Positions 8,242-17,508 of a DNA stretch of 60,909 nucleotides are shown here, one piece after another. This DNA comes from Fictibacillus solisalsi. Its GTDB lineage: Bacteria > Bacillota > Bacilli > Bacillales > Fictibacillaceae. Both the position numbers and the translations under genes were made by a program. The notes beneath the pieces were generated by a model. It was not told where the DNA came from and did not search any database. It worked only from the letters and a program-made list of their open reading frames with translations. Position 1 is the first letter of the stretch, and every line of letters starts with the position of its first letter. The stretch spans positions 1 through 60,909 of the forward strand of contig NZ_FNHW01000007.1 in assembly GCF_900103485.1 (NCBI RefSeq), read 5' to 3'.

Positions 8242-10044
8242 ATGTGCGGAATTGTAGGTTATGTAGGTAATAAGGATGCGAAGGAAATCTTGCTTCAAGG
8301 ACTTGAAAAGCTGGAATATCGCGGTTATGACTCTGCAGGGATTGCAGTTGTCGATCAGGACAGCGTGCAGGTTTTCAAGGAAAAAGGAAGAATTGCTGTG
8401 TTGCGCGACATCGTTGATCCGGCCGTTGAATCAACAATGGGGATCGGACATACCCGCTGGGCAACTCATGGCGCACCAAGCAAAGTGAACTCTCATCCAC
8501 ACCAAAGTTCTGCAGAACGTTTCACACTTGTTCATAACGGTGTAATCGAGAACTACGGAAAAGTGAAAAAAGAATACTTACAGGATGTAACATTCGTAAG
8601 TGATACAGATACAGAAGTTGTTGTGCAGCTCATTGAGAAATTCGTGAACGAAGGCGAAAGCGTAGAAGAAGCTTTCCGCCATGCCCTTTCTGTCATCAAA
8701 GGTTCTTACGCAATTGCATTGGTTGATAACCAAGATCCAGACACCATCTATGTTGGAAAGAACAAAAGCCCGCTTTTGGTTGGGGTTGGGGAAGGCTTTA
8801 ACGTTGTAGCAAGTGATGCTATGGCGATGATTTCCCAAACCGACAAATATGTGGAGCTTATGGACGAAGAAATCGTCATCGTAACGCGTGACTCATATAC
8901 CATCAAAACGCTCGACGGCCAGGAGGTTTCTCGCGAGCCTTACACTGCAGAGCTTGATGCAAGCGATATTGAAAAGGGTACTTACCCTCACTATATGCTC
9001 AAAGAAATTGATGAGCAGCCATTCGTTATGCGTAACATCATCAAGCATTACCAGAACGAAGACGGCAACCTGAAGCTGGACGATGATATTCGCCAGGCCA
9101 TGAAAGAAACAGACCGCATTTACATCGTAGCTTGCGGTACCAGCTATAACGCCGGTCTTGTTGGTAAGCAATTGATCGAGAACATCGCAAAAGTACCGGT
9201 CGAAGTACACATTGCGAGTGAATTTGTCTACAATATGCCGCTTCTTTCCGAGAAGCCACTGTTCATCTTTATCTCCCAATCCGGAGAAACAGCTGACAGC
9301 CGTGCGGTGCTTGTAGCGGTTAAAAAGCTTGGACACAAGGCACTAACCATTACAAACGTTCCAGGATCCACGCTTTCAAGGGAAGCGAACTATACGCTTA
9401 ACCTTTATGCAGGTCCTGAAATTGCAGTAGCTTCAACCAAGGCGTATACTGCGCAAATCGCTGTTCTTGCGATTTTAGCGGTTGATGCGGCCCGTGCGCA
9501 GGGAATTGAACTTGATTTCAACCCGCTTCAAGAGCTGGCAATCGTCGCCAATGCGATTGAAACATTAACCGACCAAAAAGAAACCATGGAGCGTGTTGCT
9601 CAGGAATACCTTTCCGAAACACGCAATGCGTTCTTTATCGGCCGAGCGGTTGACTACTTTGTCTGCCTAGAAGGCTCTCTGAAGCTTAAAGAGATCTCTT
9701 ACATCCAGGCTGAAGGCTTTGCCGGAGGAGAACTTAAGCATGGTACGATCGCATTGATCGAAGACGGCACACCGGTTATCGCCCTTTCCACCCAGGAACA
9801 CGTGGACCTAAGCATCCGCGGTAACGTGAAGGAAGTAGCAGCACGTGGAGCCAACACATGCGTGATCAGTACAGAAGCAACAAAGGACGAAGGAGACCGT
9901 ATCGTACTTCCAGAAGTACACGAATACCTTACTCCGCTCGTATCTGTTGTACCGCTTCAATTGATTGCATACTACGCAGCCCTTCACCGTGATTGTGACG
10001 TAGATAAGCCGCGTAACCTTGCAAAAAGTGTAACGGTTGAATAA
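8242..10044 (+). CDS. glmS: Glutamine--fructose-6-phosphate aminotransferase (isomerizing)
   Basis: This 600-residue cytoplasmic enzyme makes glucosamine-6-phosphate from fructose-6-phosphate and glutamine, the entry step of amino-sugar synthesis. The N-terminal glutaminase domain starts MCGIVGYVG with the nucleophilic Cys exposed after Met removal; two SIS isomerase domains follow (ACGTSYNAG near 298, SQSGETADS near 347, and a second from about 455). It ends [13 protein letters not shown], the usual GlmS C-terminus. The start follows AAGGGAGG. Expression is controlled by the upstream ribozyme. Confidence 0.98.
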   Translation: MCGIVGYVGNKDAKEILLQGLEKLEYRGYDSAGIAVVDQDSVQVFKEKGRIAVLRDIVDPAVESTMGIGHTRWATHGAPSKVNSHPHQSSAERFTLVHNGVIENYGKVKKEYLQDVTFVSDTDTEVVVQLIEKFVNEGESVEEAFRHALSVIKGSYAIALVDNQDPDTIYVGKNKSPLLVGVGEGFNVVASDAMAMISQTDKYVELMDEEIVIVTRDSYTIKTLDGQEVSREPYTAELDASDIEKGTYPHYMLKEIDEQPFVMRNIIKHYQNEDGNLKLDDDIRQAMKETDRIYIVACGTSYNAGLVGKQLIENIAKVPVEVHIASEFVYNMPLLSEKPLFIFISQSGETADSRAVLVAVKKLGHKALTITNVPGSTLSREANYTLNLYAGPEIAVASTKAYTAQIAVLAILAVDAARAQGIELDFNPLQELAIVANAIETLTDQKETMERVAQEYLSETRNAFFIGRAVDYFVCLEGSLKLKEISYIQAEGFAGGELKHGTIALIEDGTPVIALSTQEHVDLSIRGNVKEVAARGANTCVISTEATKDEGDRIVLPEVHEYLTPLVSVVPLQLIAYYAALHRDCDVDKPRNLAKSVTVE

Positions 10045-10057
10045 TAAATAATTAAAG

Positions 10058-10092
10058 AAAGACCCAATTCCTTAAGGGAGCTGGGTCTTTTA
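10058..10092. terminator. Terminator between glmS and the opposing VOC gene
   Basis: AAAGACCCA and TGGGTCTTT pair around a 16-nt loop that can extend the stem imperfectly. A-rich and T-rich flanks let it act in both directions. Confidence 0.8.
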
Positions 10093-10099
10093 TTTATAA

Positions 10100-10543
10100 T
10101 TAAAAATCGTGCCGTGTGACAGTCAGCTGAATCACAATCCCGAACGGATCTCTGACACGTGCGTAGCCAGGACTGAATGAGTTTTTTTCAAAAGGTGTCA
10201 GGACATGAACTTTTTCATGCTGAGTGAGTTTCTCATAAAGTGCCTCAATGGCGGGAAAGTCCTTGGACTGGATACATAGGGAAAAGCTGTTGCCGAGCTG
10301 CCAGGATCGAGCTGGATCCATCTCCTCTTCTGCAATCATTATTTTATTGCATCCAATCTGTAATACAGAATGAGTAATGTAATTCTCCTCGCCTTGTTCA
10401 TACGTAAAACGAGGGTCCATCTCTGTCATTTCTTTATACGTTTTTTTGAACAACACTTCAGCGCCTAAATACGATTTATAAAACGTGATGGCTTCAGCAC
10501 CTCTGCCGTTCAATGATAAAAAAGGGATCACTTCCAGTTTCAT
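10100..10543 (-). CDS. VOC-family protein, PhnB/YjdN-like
   Basis: This 147-residue protein has the fold signature of the PhnB-like branch of the vicinal-oxygen-chelate superfamily: FLSLNGRGAEAITFYKSYLGAEVLF at the start and a terminal RVRDPFGIVIQLT. The function of this branch is unknown. AAGGAGG precedes the ATG. It is divergent from a WYL regulator across 85 nt holding two inverted repeats, so that regulator may control it (inference). Confidence 0.75.
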   Translation of the reverse strand: MKLEVIPFLSLNGRGAEAITFYKSYLGAEVLFKKTYKEMTEMDPRFTYEQGEENYITHSVLQIGCNKIMIAEEEMDPARSWQLGNSFSLCIQSKDFPAIEALYEKLTQHEKVHVLTPFEKNSFSPGYARVRDPFGIVIQLTVTRHDF

Positions 10544-10570
10544 GGGGTTGCCTCCTTGGATTTTGTTTTT

Positions 10571-10585
10571 TACACTTTAAGTGTA
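10571..10585. promoter_or_regulatory. Palindromic operator candidate, VOC/WYL intergenic region
   Basis: TACACTTTAAGTGTA is a perfect 7+1+7 inverted repeat in the divergent promoter region. It suits binding by the neighbouring dimeric HTH/WYL regulator. Confidence 0.5.
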
Positions 10586-10593
10586 TAGAAATA

Positions 10594-10613
10594 AGGTGAC
10601 AGATCATGTCACC
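10594..10613 (+). promoter_or_regulatory. Second inverted repeat, just before the WYL gene
   Basis: AGGTGACA and TGTCACCT form a perfect 8-bp inverted repeat around GATCA, ending 6 nt before the ribosome binding site AAGGAGAGG. It could be a second operator or a hairpin in the leader mRNA. Confidence 0.45.
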
Positions 10614-10628
10614 TATAAGGAGAGGAAA

Positions 10629-11570
10629 ATGAAAAAAGCAGAACGGATCAATCAGATGTTGCGTTATATCAACCAAAAACAACGGTTCACGTTAACGGAC
10701 TTGATAAACAAATTCGATATTTCAAAGAGGACGGCGCTCCGTGACATTGAAGCGCTGGAGGAGATGGGTGTGCCGCTTTATGCTGAATACGGGCGTTATG
10801 GAGGCTACCGATTGGTGCGAACGATGAATTTGCCGCCGATTACATTTACCAGCCATGAGGTTTTTGCGCTTTATTTTGCGATGCAGGCGATCAAAAGCCT
10901 TGCCCGTTCCCCGTTCCAGGTCACTTTTCAATCCATCTCTGAAAAATTCCTGGAAAGTGTCTCTCCAAAACAGAGGGAACAAATCGACAACATGCTGAAC
11001 CGACTCTCGTTTTTTCATGGGAATCAGCCGCACGAAGGGCATTTCTTGGAAGTGATCCTGATGGCGGCGATAGAACAAAAGGTAATCCGAATCGAATATG
11101 CCGGGGCAAAGGGACCAACAGACCGCTCCATCCAGCCCATTGCACTCTATGCGAGGAAAGGGTATTGGTATTGCCAGGCGTATGATGTGGAGAAAACAGC
11201 ATACCGGGTGTTTCGGTGTGATCGTGTCCTCTCTCTAAAAGATGCAAATGAAGAACACGGATTGGATTTAAAAGAGATAACCATTCACAATGCGCATAGC
11301 TTATGGAAGCCGACCGATCAAGCCATATCCTTCAGCTGCCGGATCACCGCCGAAGGTGCGGAGAAATTTAAGCAGGAGAATTACCCTTCCATGAAAATCA
11401 CGGAAAAGGAAGAAGAGCTTTATCTTACCGGAACCTATGAACCTGCAGAGATTAATTTTATCGTCAATTATCTGGCTGGATTCGGCAAGAGTCTTTCTGG
11501 CATTGAGCCGTCAAGTTTAAAAGAAGAATTAAGGCAGTATTATACAGATCTTATCCGTTCTTTGTCCTGA
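10629..11570 (+). CDS. HTH/WYL-domain transcriptional regulator (YobV-like)
   Basis: This 313-residue protein begins with a DeoR-type helix-turn-helix (residues about 1-60, FDISKRTALRDIEALEEMGVPL) and continues with a WYL domain (about 130-310; IRIEYAGAKG..QPIALYARKGYWYCQAYD). WYL proteins sense small ligands or nucleic acids and act as local regulators. The ATG at 10629 was chosen because AAGGAGAGG precedes it; an upstream ATG in frame lacks a binding site. It diverges from a VOC gene, its likely target. Confidence 0.85.
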   Translation: MKKAERINQMLRYINQKQRFTLTDLINKFDISKRTALRDIEALEEMGVPLYAEYGRYGGYRLVRTMNLPPITFTSHEVFALYFAMQAIKSLARSPFQVTFQSISEKFLESVSPKQREQIDNMLNRLSFFHGNQPHEGHFLEVILMAAIEQKVIRIEYAGAKGPTDRSIQPIALYARKGYWYCQAYDVEKTAYRVFRCDRVLSLKDANEEHGLDLKEITIHNAHSLWKPTDQAISFSCRITAEGAEKFKQENYPSMKITEKEEELYLTGTYEPAEINFIVNYLAGFGKSLSGIEPSSLKEELRQYYTDLIRSLS

Positions 11571-11590
11571 AGTTTAAATTTTATGAGTTA

Positions 11591-11610
11591 TTGCCACAGT
11601 TCAGGGGAAT
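11591..11610 (+). promoter_or_regulatory. Possible MtlR-binding half-site upstream of mtlA
   Basis: TTGCCACA matches one arm of the published MtlR operator pattern TTGNCACA-N4-TGTGNCAA; the second arm is poor. It lies about 48 nt upstream of the mtlA -35, the normal place for MtlR. Confidence 0.35.
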
Positions 11611-11657
11611 TAAAGAAATGACAACAAGTATCGTGACAAAAACCCGTTTTCTTTCCA

Positions 11658-11686
11658 TTGAGAAAGAGCTGTAACCGCTTTACAAT
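11658..11686 (+). promoter_or_regulatory. SigA promoter of mtlA
   Basis: TTGAGA and TACAAT are separated by 17 nt. A cre-like palindrome overlaps the spacer and the -10 element. Confidence 0.65.
11670..11684 (+). promoter_or_regulatory. Candidate CcpA cre site over the mtlA promoter
   Basis: TGTAACCGCTTTACA resembles a cre site, with one extra base in the right half compared with the 14-mer. Its overlap with the -10 would give direct repression when glucose is present. Confidence 0.45.
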
Positions 11687-11748
11687 TAATACATAAGTCC
11701 TATTAACTACTTGATTTAAAGCGATACATGAAGGGAGTTTCGATAGAT

Positions 11749-13554
11749 ATGGCTAATTCTGAAGAGAAAAAGTCAGGTGCCAAAGTAAAGATTCAGCGCT
11801 TTGGCAGTCATTTAAGCGGTATGATCATGCCGAACATCGGGGCGTTCATTGCCTGGGGTATTATCACCGCATTATTTATTCCAACTGGATGGATTCCGAA
11901 TGAAGACATGGCGAAGCTGGTCACACCGATGATCACCTACCTGCTTCCGCTTCTGATCGGATTTTCCGGCGGGCGCATCGTCTACGATTTGCGAGGCGGT
12001 GTGGTCGGTGCAACGGCAACCATGGGGGTTATCGTTGGTGCTGACATTCCAATGCTTTTAGGTGCCATGATTATGGGTCCTCTTGGCGGATGGGCCATCA
12101 AGAAGTTCGACAAGATGATCGATGGCAAAGTTCGATCCGGTTTTGAAATGCTTGTCAATAACTTTTCTGCAGGTATCATTGCTGGTATTCTTACCCTGAT
12201 TGCCTATAAACTTATCGGACCTGTTGTATTAACACTGAACAAAACCCTGGCAGCAGGCGTTCAGGCGATTGTTGACGCTCACCTGTTGCCGCTGGCCAGT
12301 ATTTTCATTGAACCGGCAAAAGTGTTGTTCCTGAACAACGCGATCAACCACGGTATTTTGAGTCCGCTAGGCATTGAGCAGGCGGCCAAAGCCGGTAAAT
12401 CCGTACTTTTCTTGCTGGAGTCCAACCCTGGACCTGGGTTTGGTGTACTTCTGGCTTACATTCTTTTTGGAAGAGGAATGGCGAAACAATCCGCACCAGG
12501 AGCAGCCATCATTCACTTCCTGGGCGGAATTCATGAGATTTACTTCCCGTACATCTTGATGAAGCCAATGCTTCTTTTGTCCGTTATTGCAGGTGGTGCA
12601 TCCGGTGTATTCACATTCTTGCTTTTTGATGCAGGTCTTGTAGCTGCTCCATCACCAGGAAGCATTTTCGCACTGATTGCCATGACACCCAGAGGACATT
12701 ATCTTGGTGTGATTGCAGGGGTGCTTGTAGCAACAGCAGTATCCTTCTTGATCTCGTCCGTTATATTGAAATCTTCCAAGAAAACAGATGACGATGATGA
12801 TGAATTAACAAAAGCAGCAGAAAAAACATCTGCGTTAAAAGGTAAAGAAAGCCGTGCTTCTTCTCTAATCAACAAACCTGAAGAAGTGAAAAAAGAAGAG
12901 CCGGTACCTGCGAAAAAACGCAGTGATGTGAACAAAATTATTTTCGCATGTGATGCAGGAATGGGCTCCAGTGCCATGGGTGCTTCCATCCTGAAAAATA
13001 AAGTTCAAAAAGCCGGACTGGATATTGCGGTATCCAATACGTCCATCAATAACCTTCCGTCCGATGCAGATATCGTCATCACACACAAGGATTTGACCGA
13101 CCGTGCGAAGGCGAAGCTTCCGGATGCCGAGCATATTTCAGTGGAGAATTTCCTGAACAGCCCGAAATATGACGAGTTGATGAATGAGCTGAAAGATGGT
13201 CAGGTTGCTGTACCGGCTGAAGCGGCAGCAGAACCGGTCGCTGAGCCAGCGGAAAATAATGAGTACGCCGATGTTTCCAAGATCATTTTTGCGTGTGACG
13301 CAGGGATGGGCTCCAGTGCGATGGGTGCCTCCATCCTGAAAAACAAGGTGAAGAAAGCCGGATTGGATGTTGCCGTGTCCAACACGTCCATTTCCAACCT
13401 GCCTGACGATGCGGATGTGGTTATTACGCATAAAGATTTGACCGATCGTGCCAAGACTAAGCTTCCTGGTGCGAAACACATCTCAGTGGAAAACTTCTTG
13501 AACTCACCCAAATATGATGAACTGATGAGCAAATTGGAATCAGCCAAAAAATAA
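11749..13554 (+). CDS. mtlA: PTS mannitol transporter EIICB with a duplicated EIIB domain (IICBB)
   Basis: This 601-residue protein imports and phosphorylates mannitol. The membrane EIIC domain covers about residues 15-350 (MIMPNIGAFIAWG; GGIHEIYFPYILMKP). Two EIIB domains follow: IIFACDAGMGSSAMG with phosphocysteine C401 and a second copy with C516, about 85% identical over 89 residues and joined by an Ala/Glu/Pro-rich linker. B. subtilis MtlA has only one EIIB and is about 478 residues. The start at 11749 follows AAGGGAG at a longish 11-nt spacing; the ATG at 11728 has no binding site. EIIA is encoded separately as mtlF. Confidence 0.93.
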   Translation: MANSEEKKSGAKVKIQRFGSHLSGMIMPNIGAFIAWGIITALFIPTGWIPNEDMAKLVTPMITYLLPLLIGFSGGRIVYDLRGGVVGATATMGVIVGADIPMLLGAMIMGPLGGWAIKKFDKMIDGKVRSGFEMLVNNFSAGIIAGILTLIAYKLIGPVVLTLNKTLAAGVQAIVDAHLLPLASIFIEPAKVLFLNNAINHGILSPLGIEQAAKAGKSVLFLLESNPGPGFGVLLAYILFGRGMAKQSAPGAAIIHFLGGIHEIYFPYILMKPMLLLSVIAGGASGVFTFLLFDAGLVAAPSPGSIFALIAMTPRGHYLGVIAGVLVATAVSFLISSVILKSSKKTDDDDDELTKAAEKTSALKGKESRASSLINKPEEVKKEEPVPAKKRSDVNKIIFACDAGMGSSAMGASILKNKVQKAGLDIAVSNTSINNLPSDADIVITHKDLTDRAKAKLPDAEHISVENFLNSPKYDELMNELKDGQVAVPAEAAAEPVAEPAENNEYADVSKIIFACDAGMGSSAMGASILKNKVKKAGLDVAVSNTSISNLPDDADVVITHKDLTDRAKTKLPGAKHISVENFLNSPKYDELMSKLESAKK

Positions 13555-13562
13555 GCGAAGGC

Positions 13563-13588
13563 AAGCCGGACACTGAGTCCGGCTTTTT
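13563..13588 (+). terminator. Terminator after mtlA
   Basis: AAGCCGGAC and GTCCGGCTT pair around ACTGA, followed by TTTTT. mtlR downstream therefore probably has its own promoter. Confidence 0.85.
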
Positions 13589-13759
13589 CGCTTAGTATTT
13601 AAATGTTGGCAACAATCCAAATGACGAAAATGCTTTTTCAATTTGTTGTTTCAAGGGTTTTTGAAGATTTATTATTAAATTAGGGTATACAACTTAAAAG
13701 TTGTCATCAATCTAAGAAAAGAGTCACCAAACCTGTACCTGCTTATGGGAGTGAGGAAC

Positions 13760-15877
13760 ATGTATATATCGGCAAGAGAACGGCTGATATTCGAGATCTT
13801 ATTATCCAAAAAGGAAGAGATGACAGTCAAAGATCTTGCGGATGCCATTGATGTCAGTACCCGTACCATTCACCGTGATTTAAAAGAATTAGAAAATACG
13901 CTGAAAAGCTATAATTTAGAGCTCGTTAAAAAGTCAGGGGTCGGCATTCAAATTGTCGGGTCCGAGGAAAACATGGAAGAGCTGAGGATGGCACTCTTTC
14001 AACTGTCGTATAACGAATACACGCCGGATGAACGGCAGACGATCATCGTTTGCACGCTGCTCGAAGCGAGGGAACCGGTTAAGCTTGTTTCCATGGCCCA
14101 CGACCTCAATGTCACCATTGCCACCATCAGCAATGACCTGACGAAAGTCGAAGGGCGGCTGAATGAATTTCATCTGACTGTTGTGAGAAAACGGGGCTAT
14201 GGAGTGGAAATCACCGGAGATGAGAGTGCGAAACGGAGAGCGATGAGCCAAATCATCGCGCAGAACCTGAACGAAACCGACTTTTTGGCTCTTGTGAAGG
14301 AAAATATCCAGAAGCGTTCCCTGAAAACGACCGATTCGATTTCCGAAAGGCTGCTGGGCCTGGTGGAGAAGAACCGGCTGATTACGGTGGAGCACGCCAT
14401 CGAGGAAGTGAACGAAGAGCTCCCCTATCCGATAGCCGACAGCGCATATATCGGGCTTGTTGTTCATTTATCCCTGGCGATTGAGCGGATTCTTCAGGGC
14501 GAAAACATCAATATGGATGATGCGTTTCTAAAAAGGCTAAAGCTCGAGCCGGAGTACAAAGCAGCAGAGAAGATCATCAACAAGCTCAAGAAGGTATTCA
14601 ACACCGATATCCCTGAAGCAGAAATTGGCTACATTACGATGCATCTGCAGGGGGCCAAGCTTCGGAGGGACAAAGAGTACCTGCTAGAGGAGTCAAGTTT
14701 TCAAACGGCGGTTAAAGCCAAGAGCCTGATTACCTTTATCGCTGACAAAACGGGCACCGACCTGCTGCAGAATACATCGCTTTTTCAGGGACTGGTTACC
14801 CACTTAAAGCCGGCCCTCTACCGCATAAAGCAAGAGATGGGCATAACTAACCCGCTTCTGCCGAAGATTAAGACCGATTATAACGATCTGTTTGACTTGG
14901 TGAGGGAAGCGGTATCCGTGATCTTTCCGGAACTGGATGTTCCGGATGAGGAAATCGCCTATCTGGTCATGCATTTTGGATCGGCACTGATGACCGGCCG
15001 CGAGTCCAATGACCTGAAGGCGCTCGTCATTTGTTCCACAGGCATTGGAACATCCAAAATGCTGGCCACCGTGCTCAAGCGGGAAATTCCGGAGATTACC
15101 GAATTAAAGAACGCCTCCATCTTTGAGTTGAACCATATGGATACCTCTTCATATGATCTTGTCATCTCCACGGTTAACCTGCCGGATTATCATCTGCCGC
15201 ATATTGTCGTCAGCCCGATTCCCGATCAGGAAGAGCTAAAGAAGGTCAGACAATGGGTTGCCGAAACGAAGAGCAGGCAGCAAAAAACAGAACGTATTCC
15301 CTCAGAAACTGTGAAACAGAGACGGGATCCCCTGCATGTACTGGCCGAAATGGAAAACATCAAGCATTATACGGATGCCGTTACCGATGTGCTTCGCGGA
15401 TTTCAGCTCTTTCGTGCAGTGAGCGGGCAAGCTTTGGAAGGTGTGTTGCGGGAGGCTTGTGAAACTTTGGAGGCTCAAGAGGTTTTACAGGATAGCGATG
15501 GCGTCTTTGACGCGTTGATTGAGCGCGAAAAGTTAGGCGGATTGGGTATCCCGAATACGTCACTGGCCCTTTACCATGCGCGAAGCCCTCACATCGGAAA
15601 ACCCTCTTTCACAATTTATGAGCTCGAATCAGCAGTGACGGTTTCTGCCATGGATCAATCGGCTATTGAAATTAACCGCATTTTATTGCTGCTTGCTCCA
15701 GAGGCGTTTACCAGCCAGGGGTTGGAGGTACTGAGTACTATCAGCTCTCTTATTATTGAAGATCAGAAGAGCATTACGCGGTTTGAGTCAGAGGAAGAAC
15801 AACACATATTGTCTTATCTTACAGAAAAGCTTTATCAGTTTTATGACGAAAAACTACAGGAAATAAGGAGAGATTAA
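13760..15877 (+). CDS. mtlR: Mannitol operon activator MtlR (PRD-containing)
   Basis: This 705-residue activator of the mannitol genes contains, in order, an N-terminal HTH (MTVKDLADAIDVSTRTIHRDL), a second HTH-like region, two PTS regulation domains (about 185-400), an EIIB-Gat-like domain (ALVICSTGIGTSKMLATVLK, Cys about 425) and a C-terminal EIIA-like domain from about residue 540. Phosphorylation by HPr and MtlF sets its activity in relatives. The ATG at 13760 was preferred because it gives the family start MYISAREx and follows GAGTGAGG. It lies 1 nt before mtlF, forming mtlR-mtlF-mtlD. Confidence 0.93.
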   Translation: MYISARERLIFEILLSKKEEMTVKDLADAIDVSTRTIHRDLKELENTLKSYNLELVKKSGVGIQIVGSEENMEELRMALFQLSYNEYTPDERQTIIVCTLLEAREPVKLVSMAHDLNVTIATISNDLTKVEGRLNEFHLTVVRKRGYGVEITGDESAKRRAMSQIIAQNLNETDFLALVKENIQKRSLKTTDSISERLLGLVEKNRLITVEHAIEEVNEELPYPIADSAYIGLVVHLSLAIERILQGENINMDDAFLKRLKLEPEYKAAEKIINKLKKVFNTDIPEAEIGYITMHLQGAKLRRDKEYLLEESSFQTAVKAKSLITFIADKTGTDLLQNTSLFQGLVTHLKPALYRIKQEMGITNPLLPKIKTDYNDLFDLVREAVSVIFPELDVPDEEIAYLVMHFGSALMTGRESNDLKALVICSTGIGTSKMLATVLKREIPEITELKNASIFELNHMDTSSYDLVISTVNLPDYHLPHIVVSPIPDQEELKKVRQWVAETKSRQQKTERIPSETVKQRRDPLHVLAEMENIKHYTDAVTDVLRGFQLFRAVSGQALEGVLREACETLEAQEVLQDSDGVFDALIEREKLGGLGIPNTSLALYHARSPHIGKPSFTIYELESAVTVSAMDQSAIEINRILLLLAPEAFTSQGLEVLSTISSLIIEDQKSITRFESEEEQHILSYLTEKLYQFYDEKLQEIRRD

Positions 15878-15878
15878 C

Positions 15879-16313
15879 ATGTCAACGATTCTAAACGATC
15901 AAAACATTGTACTAAAAGCAGAAGTGAACAACAAGGAAGAGGCCATTCGCCTGACAGGGAAATTGCTTGTGGAAAATGGCTATGTTGAACCGGACTATGT
16001 TGAAAAAATGCTCGAGCGAGAGGAATTGACCTCTACGTACATGGGGAACTTTGTAGCCATTCCTCATGGAACGGAAGATGCCAAGAAATCCGTAAAAGAA
16101 TCTGGAATTGTGATCATCCAAGTGCCTGGCGGTGTGGAATTTGCACCAGGAAGCGAAGTTAAACTATTGATTGGTATTGCAGGAAAGGGCGATGAGCACC
16201 TCGAGCTTCTTTCTAAAATTGCAATTGTCTGTTCCGCGGAAGAAAACGTCATGGGTATTGTGAATGCTTCTTCTAAGGAAGAAATTATGGCATTCTTTGA
16301 GGATGTTGAGTAA
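15879..16313 (+). CDS. mtlF: PTS mannitol-specific EIIA component
   Basis: This 144-residue cytoplasmic protein passes phosphate from HPr to the EIIB domains of MtlA. The phospho-histidine lies in the motif NFVAIPHGTEDAKK (His about 64). AAGGAGAG precedes the ATG. It is placed between mtlR and mtlD with 1-nt gaps on either side, so the three are translated from one message. Confidence 0.95.
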   Translation: MSTILNDQNIVLKAEVNNKEEAIRLTGKLLVENGYVEPDYVEKMLEREELTSTYMGNFVAIPHGTEDAKKSVKESGIVIIQVPGGVEFAPGSEVKLLIGIAGKGDEHLELLSKIAIVCSAEENVMGIVNASSKEEIMAFFEDVE

Positions 16314-16314
16314 C

Positions 16315-17466
16315 ATGCTGGCAGTACATTTTGGAGCAGGCAACATCGGCAGAGGATTTATTGGCAACTTATTGTACCAATCAGGCTATGAAACAGTATT
16401 CGTGGATGTAAATGAGGAACTTGTCTCACTTTTAAATGAAAGAAAACAATATACAGTTGTTCTTGCAGATGAAAGCCAGCAGGAGCAAATCATCAAAAAC
16501 GTTAGTGCCGTAAACAGCAGTACTGATGCTGAAAAAGCAGTGGAAATGGTCGCAAAGGCCGATCTTGTAACAGCAGCTGTCGGGCCAAACATTCTTCCTT
16601 TTATCGCCGGGACGATTGCAGAAGGATTGCGAAAACGGGCTGCAGCAAGTGATTCACCGCTGAACATCATTGCTTGTGAAAACATGATTGGCGGAAGCAC
16701 TCTTCTAAAGGAAAAGGTGTTTGAAAAGTTTAACGAAGAAGAAAAACAACAGTTTGAATCTCGTTTTGGATTTCCGGATGCAGCGGTCGACCGCATTGTG
16801 CCAAACCAATCCAATGAAGACAAACTAATGGTCAAGGTTGAGCCTTTCTATGAATGGGCTGTGGATCAAACCAAAATTGTCGGGACCAAACCGGATGTGG
16901 AAGGCATTACGTATGTGGATGACTTAAAGCCATACATTGAACGGAAGTTGTTCACTGTGAATACCGGGCATGCGGCAGCGGCCTATCTCGGTTATCACGC
17001 TGGTGTGCCAACGATTGATGGGGCCATGAACAACCCGGAAATCAAAGAAGTGATCGAGGGTGCAGTCAAGGAAACCGGAGACATGCTCATCAGCAAATAC
17101 GGCTTCGAGCGTGCAGCGCATGAAGCTTATGCTGCCAAAATTGTAAACCGGTTCACGAACCCATATATTTCGGATGAGGTGACCCGTGTGGGCCGTTCTC
17201 CGATCCGTAAGCTTGGACCGAACGACCGACTTGTCAGCCCGGCGAAGCAGTATCATGAATTGACAGGCGACATTCCGGCTTCTTTAACCAAAGTCATTGC
17301 AGCCGCTCTGTTATATGACTACAAAGAAGATCCGGAGGCGGTAACCGTTCAGGAGACCATTGCTTCCAAAGGACTGGAACAGGCGATTGAAGCGTTCACA
17401 GAAATTCCTGCAGCGTCTGAGCTATCCAAGGCCATCGTAAGCCAATATGAGAATATGAAAAAATAA
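16315..17466 (+). CDS. mtlD: Mannitol-1-phosphate 5-dehydrogenase
   Basis: This 383-residue enzyme oxidises mannitol-1-phosphate to fructose-6-phosphate with NAD+. The dinucleotide-binding motif FGAGNIGRGFIG is at the N-terminus, and the catalytic region KLFTVNTGHAAAAYLG is near residue 200. The ATG at 16315 is one base after the mtlF stop and gives the family N-terminus MLAVHFGAG. It completes the mannitol uptake and catabolism locus. Confidence 0.96.
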   Translation: MLAVHFGAGNIGRGFIGNLLYQSGYETVFVDVNEELVSLLNERKQYTVVLADESQQEQIIKNVSAVNSSTDAEKAVEMVAKADLVTAAVGPNILPFIAGTIAEGLRKRAAASDSPLNIIACENMIGGSTLLKEKVFEKFNEEEKQQFESRFGFPDAAVDRIVPNQSNEDKLMVKVEPFYEWAVDQTKIVGTKPDVEGITYVDDLKPYIERKLFTVNTGHAAAAYLGYHAGVPTIDGAMNNPEIKEVIEGAVKETGDMLISKYGFERAAHEAYAAKIVNRFTNPYISDEVTRVGRSPIRKLGPNDRLVSPAKQYHELTGDIPASLTKVIAAALLYDYKEDPEAVTVQETIASKGLEQAIEAFTEIPAASELSKAIVSQYENMKK

Positions 17467-17470
17467 AAAA

Positions 17471-17507
17471 AGCAGGGAGGCTTCTTAAATAGCCTTCCTG
17501 CTTTTTT
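17471..17507. terminator. Terminator between mtlD and the FUSC gene
   Basis: AGCAGGGAGGCT pairs with AGCCTTCCTGCT, flanked by A and T runs, serving both converging genes. Confidence 0.88.
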
Positions 17508-17508
17508 G

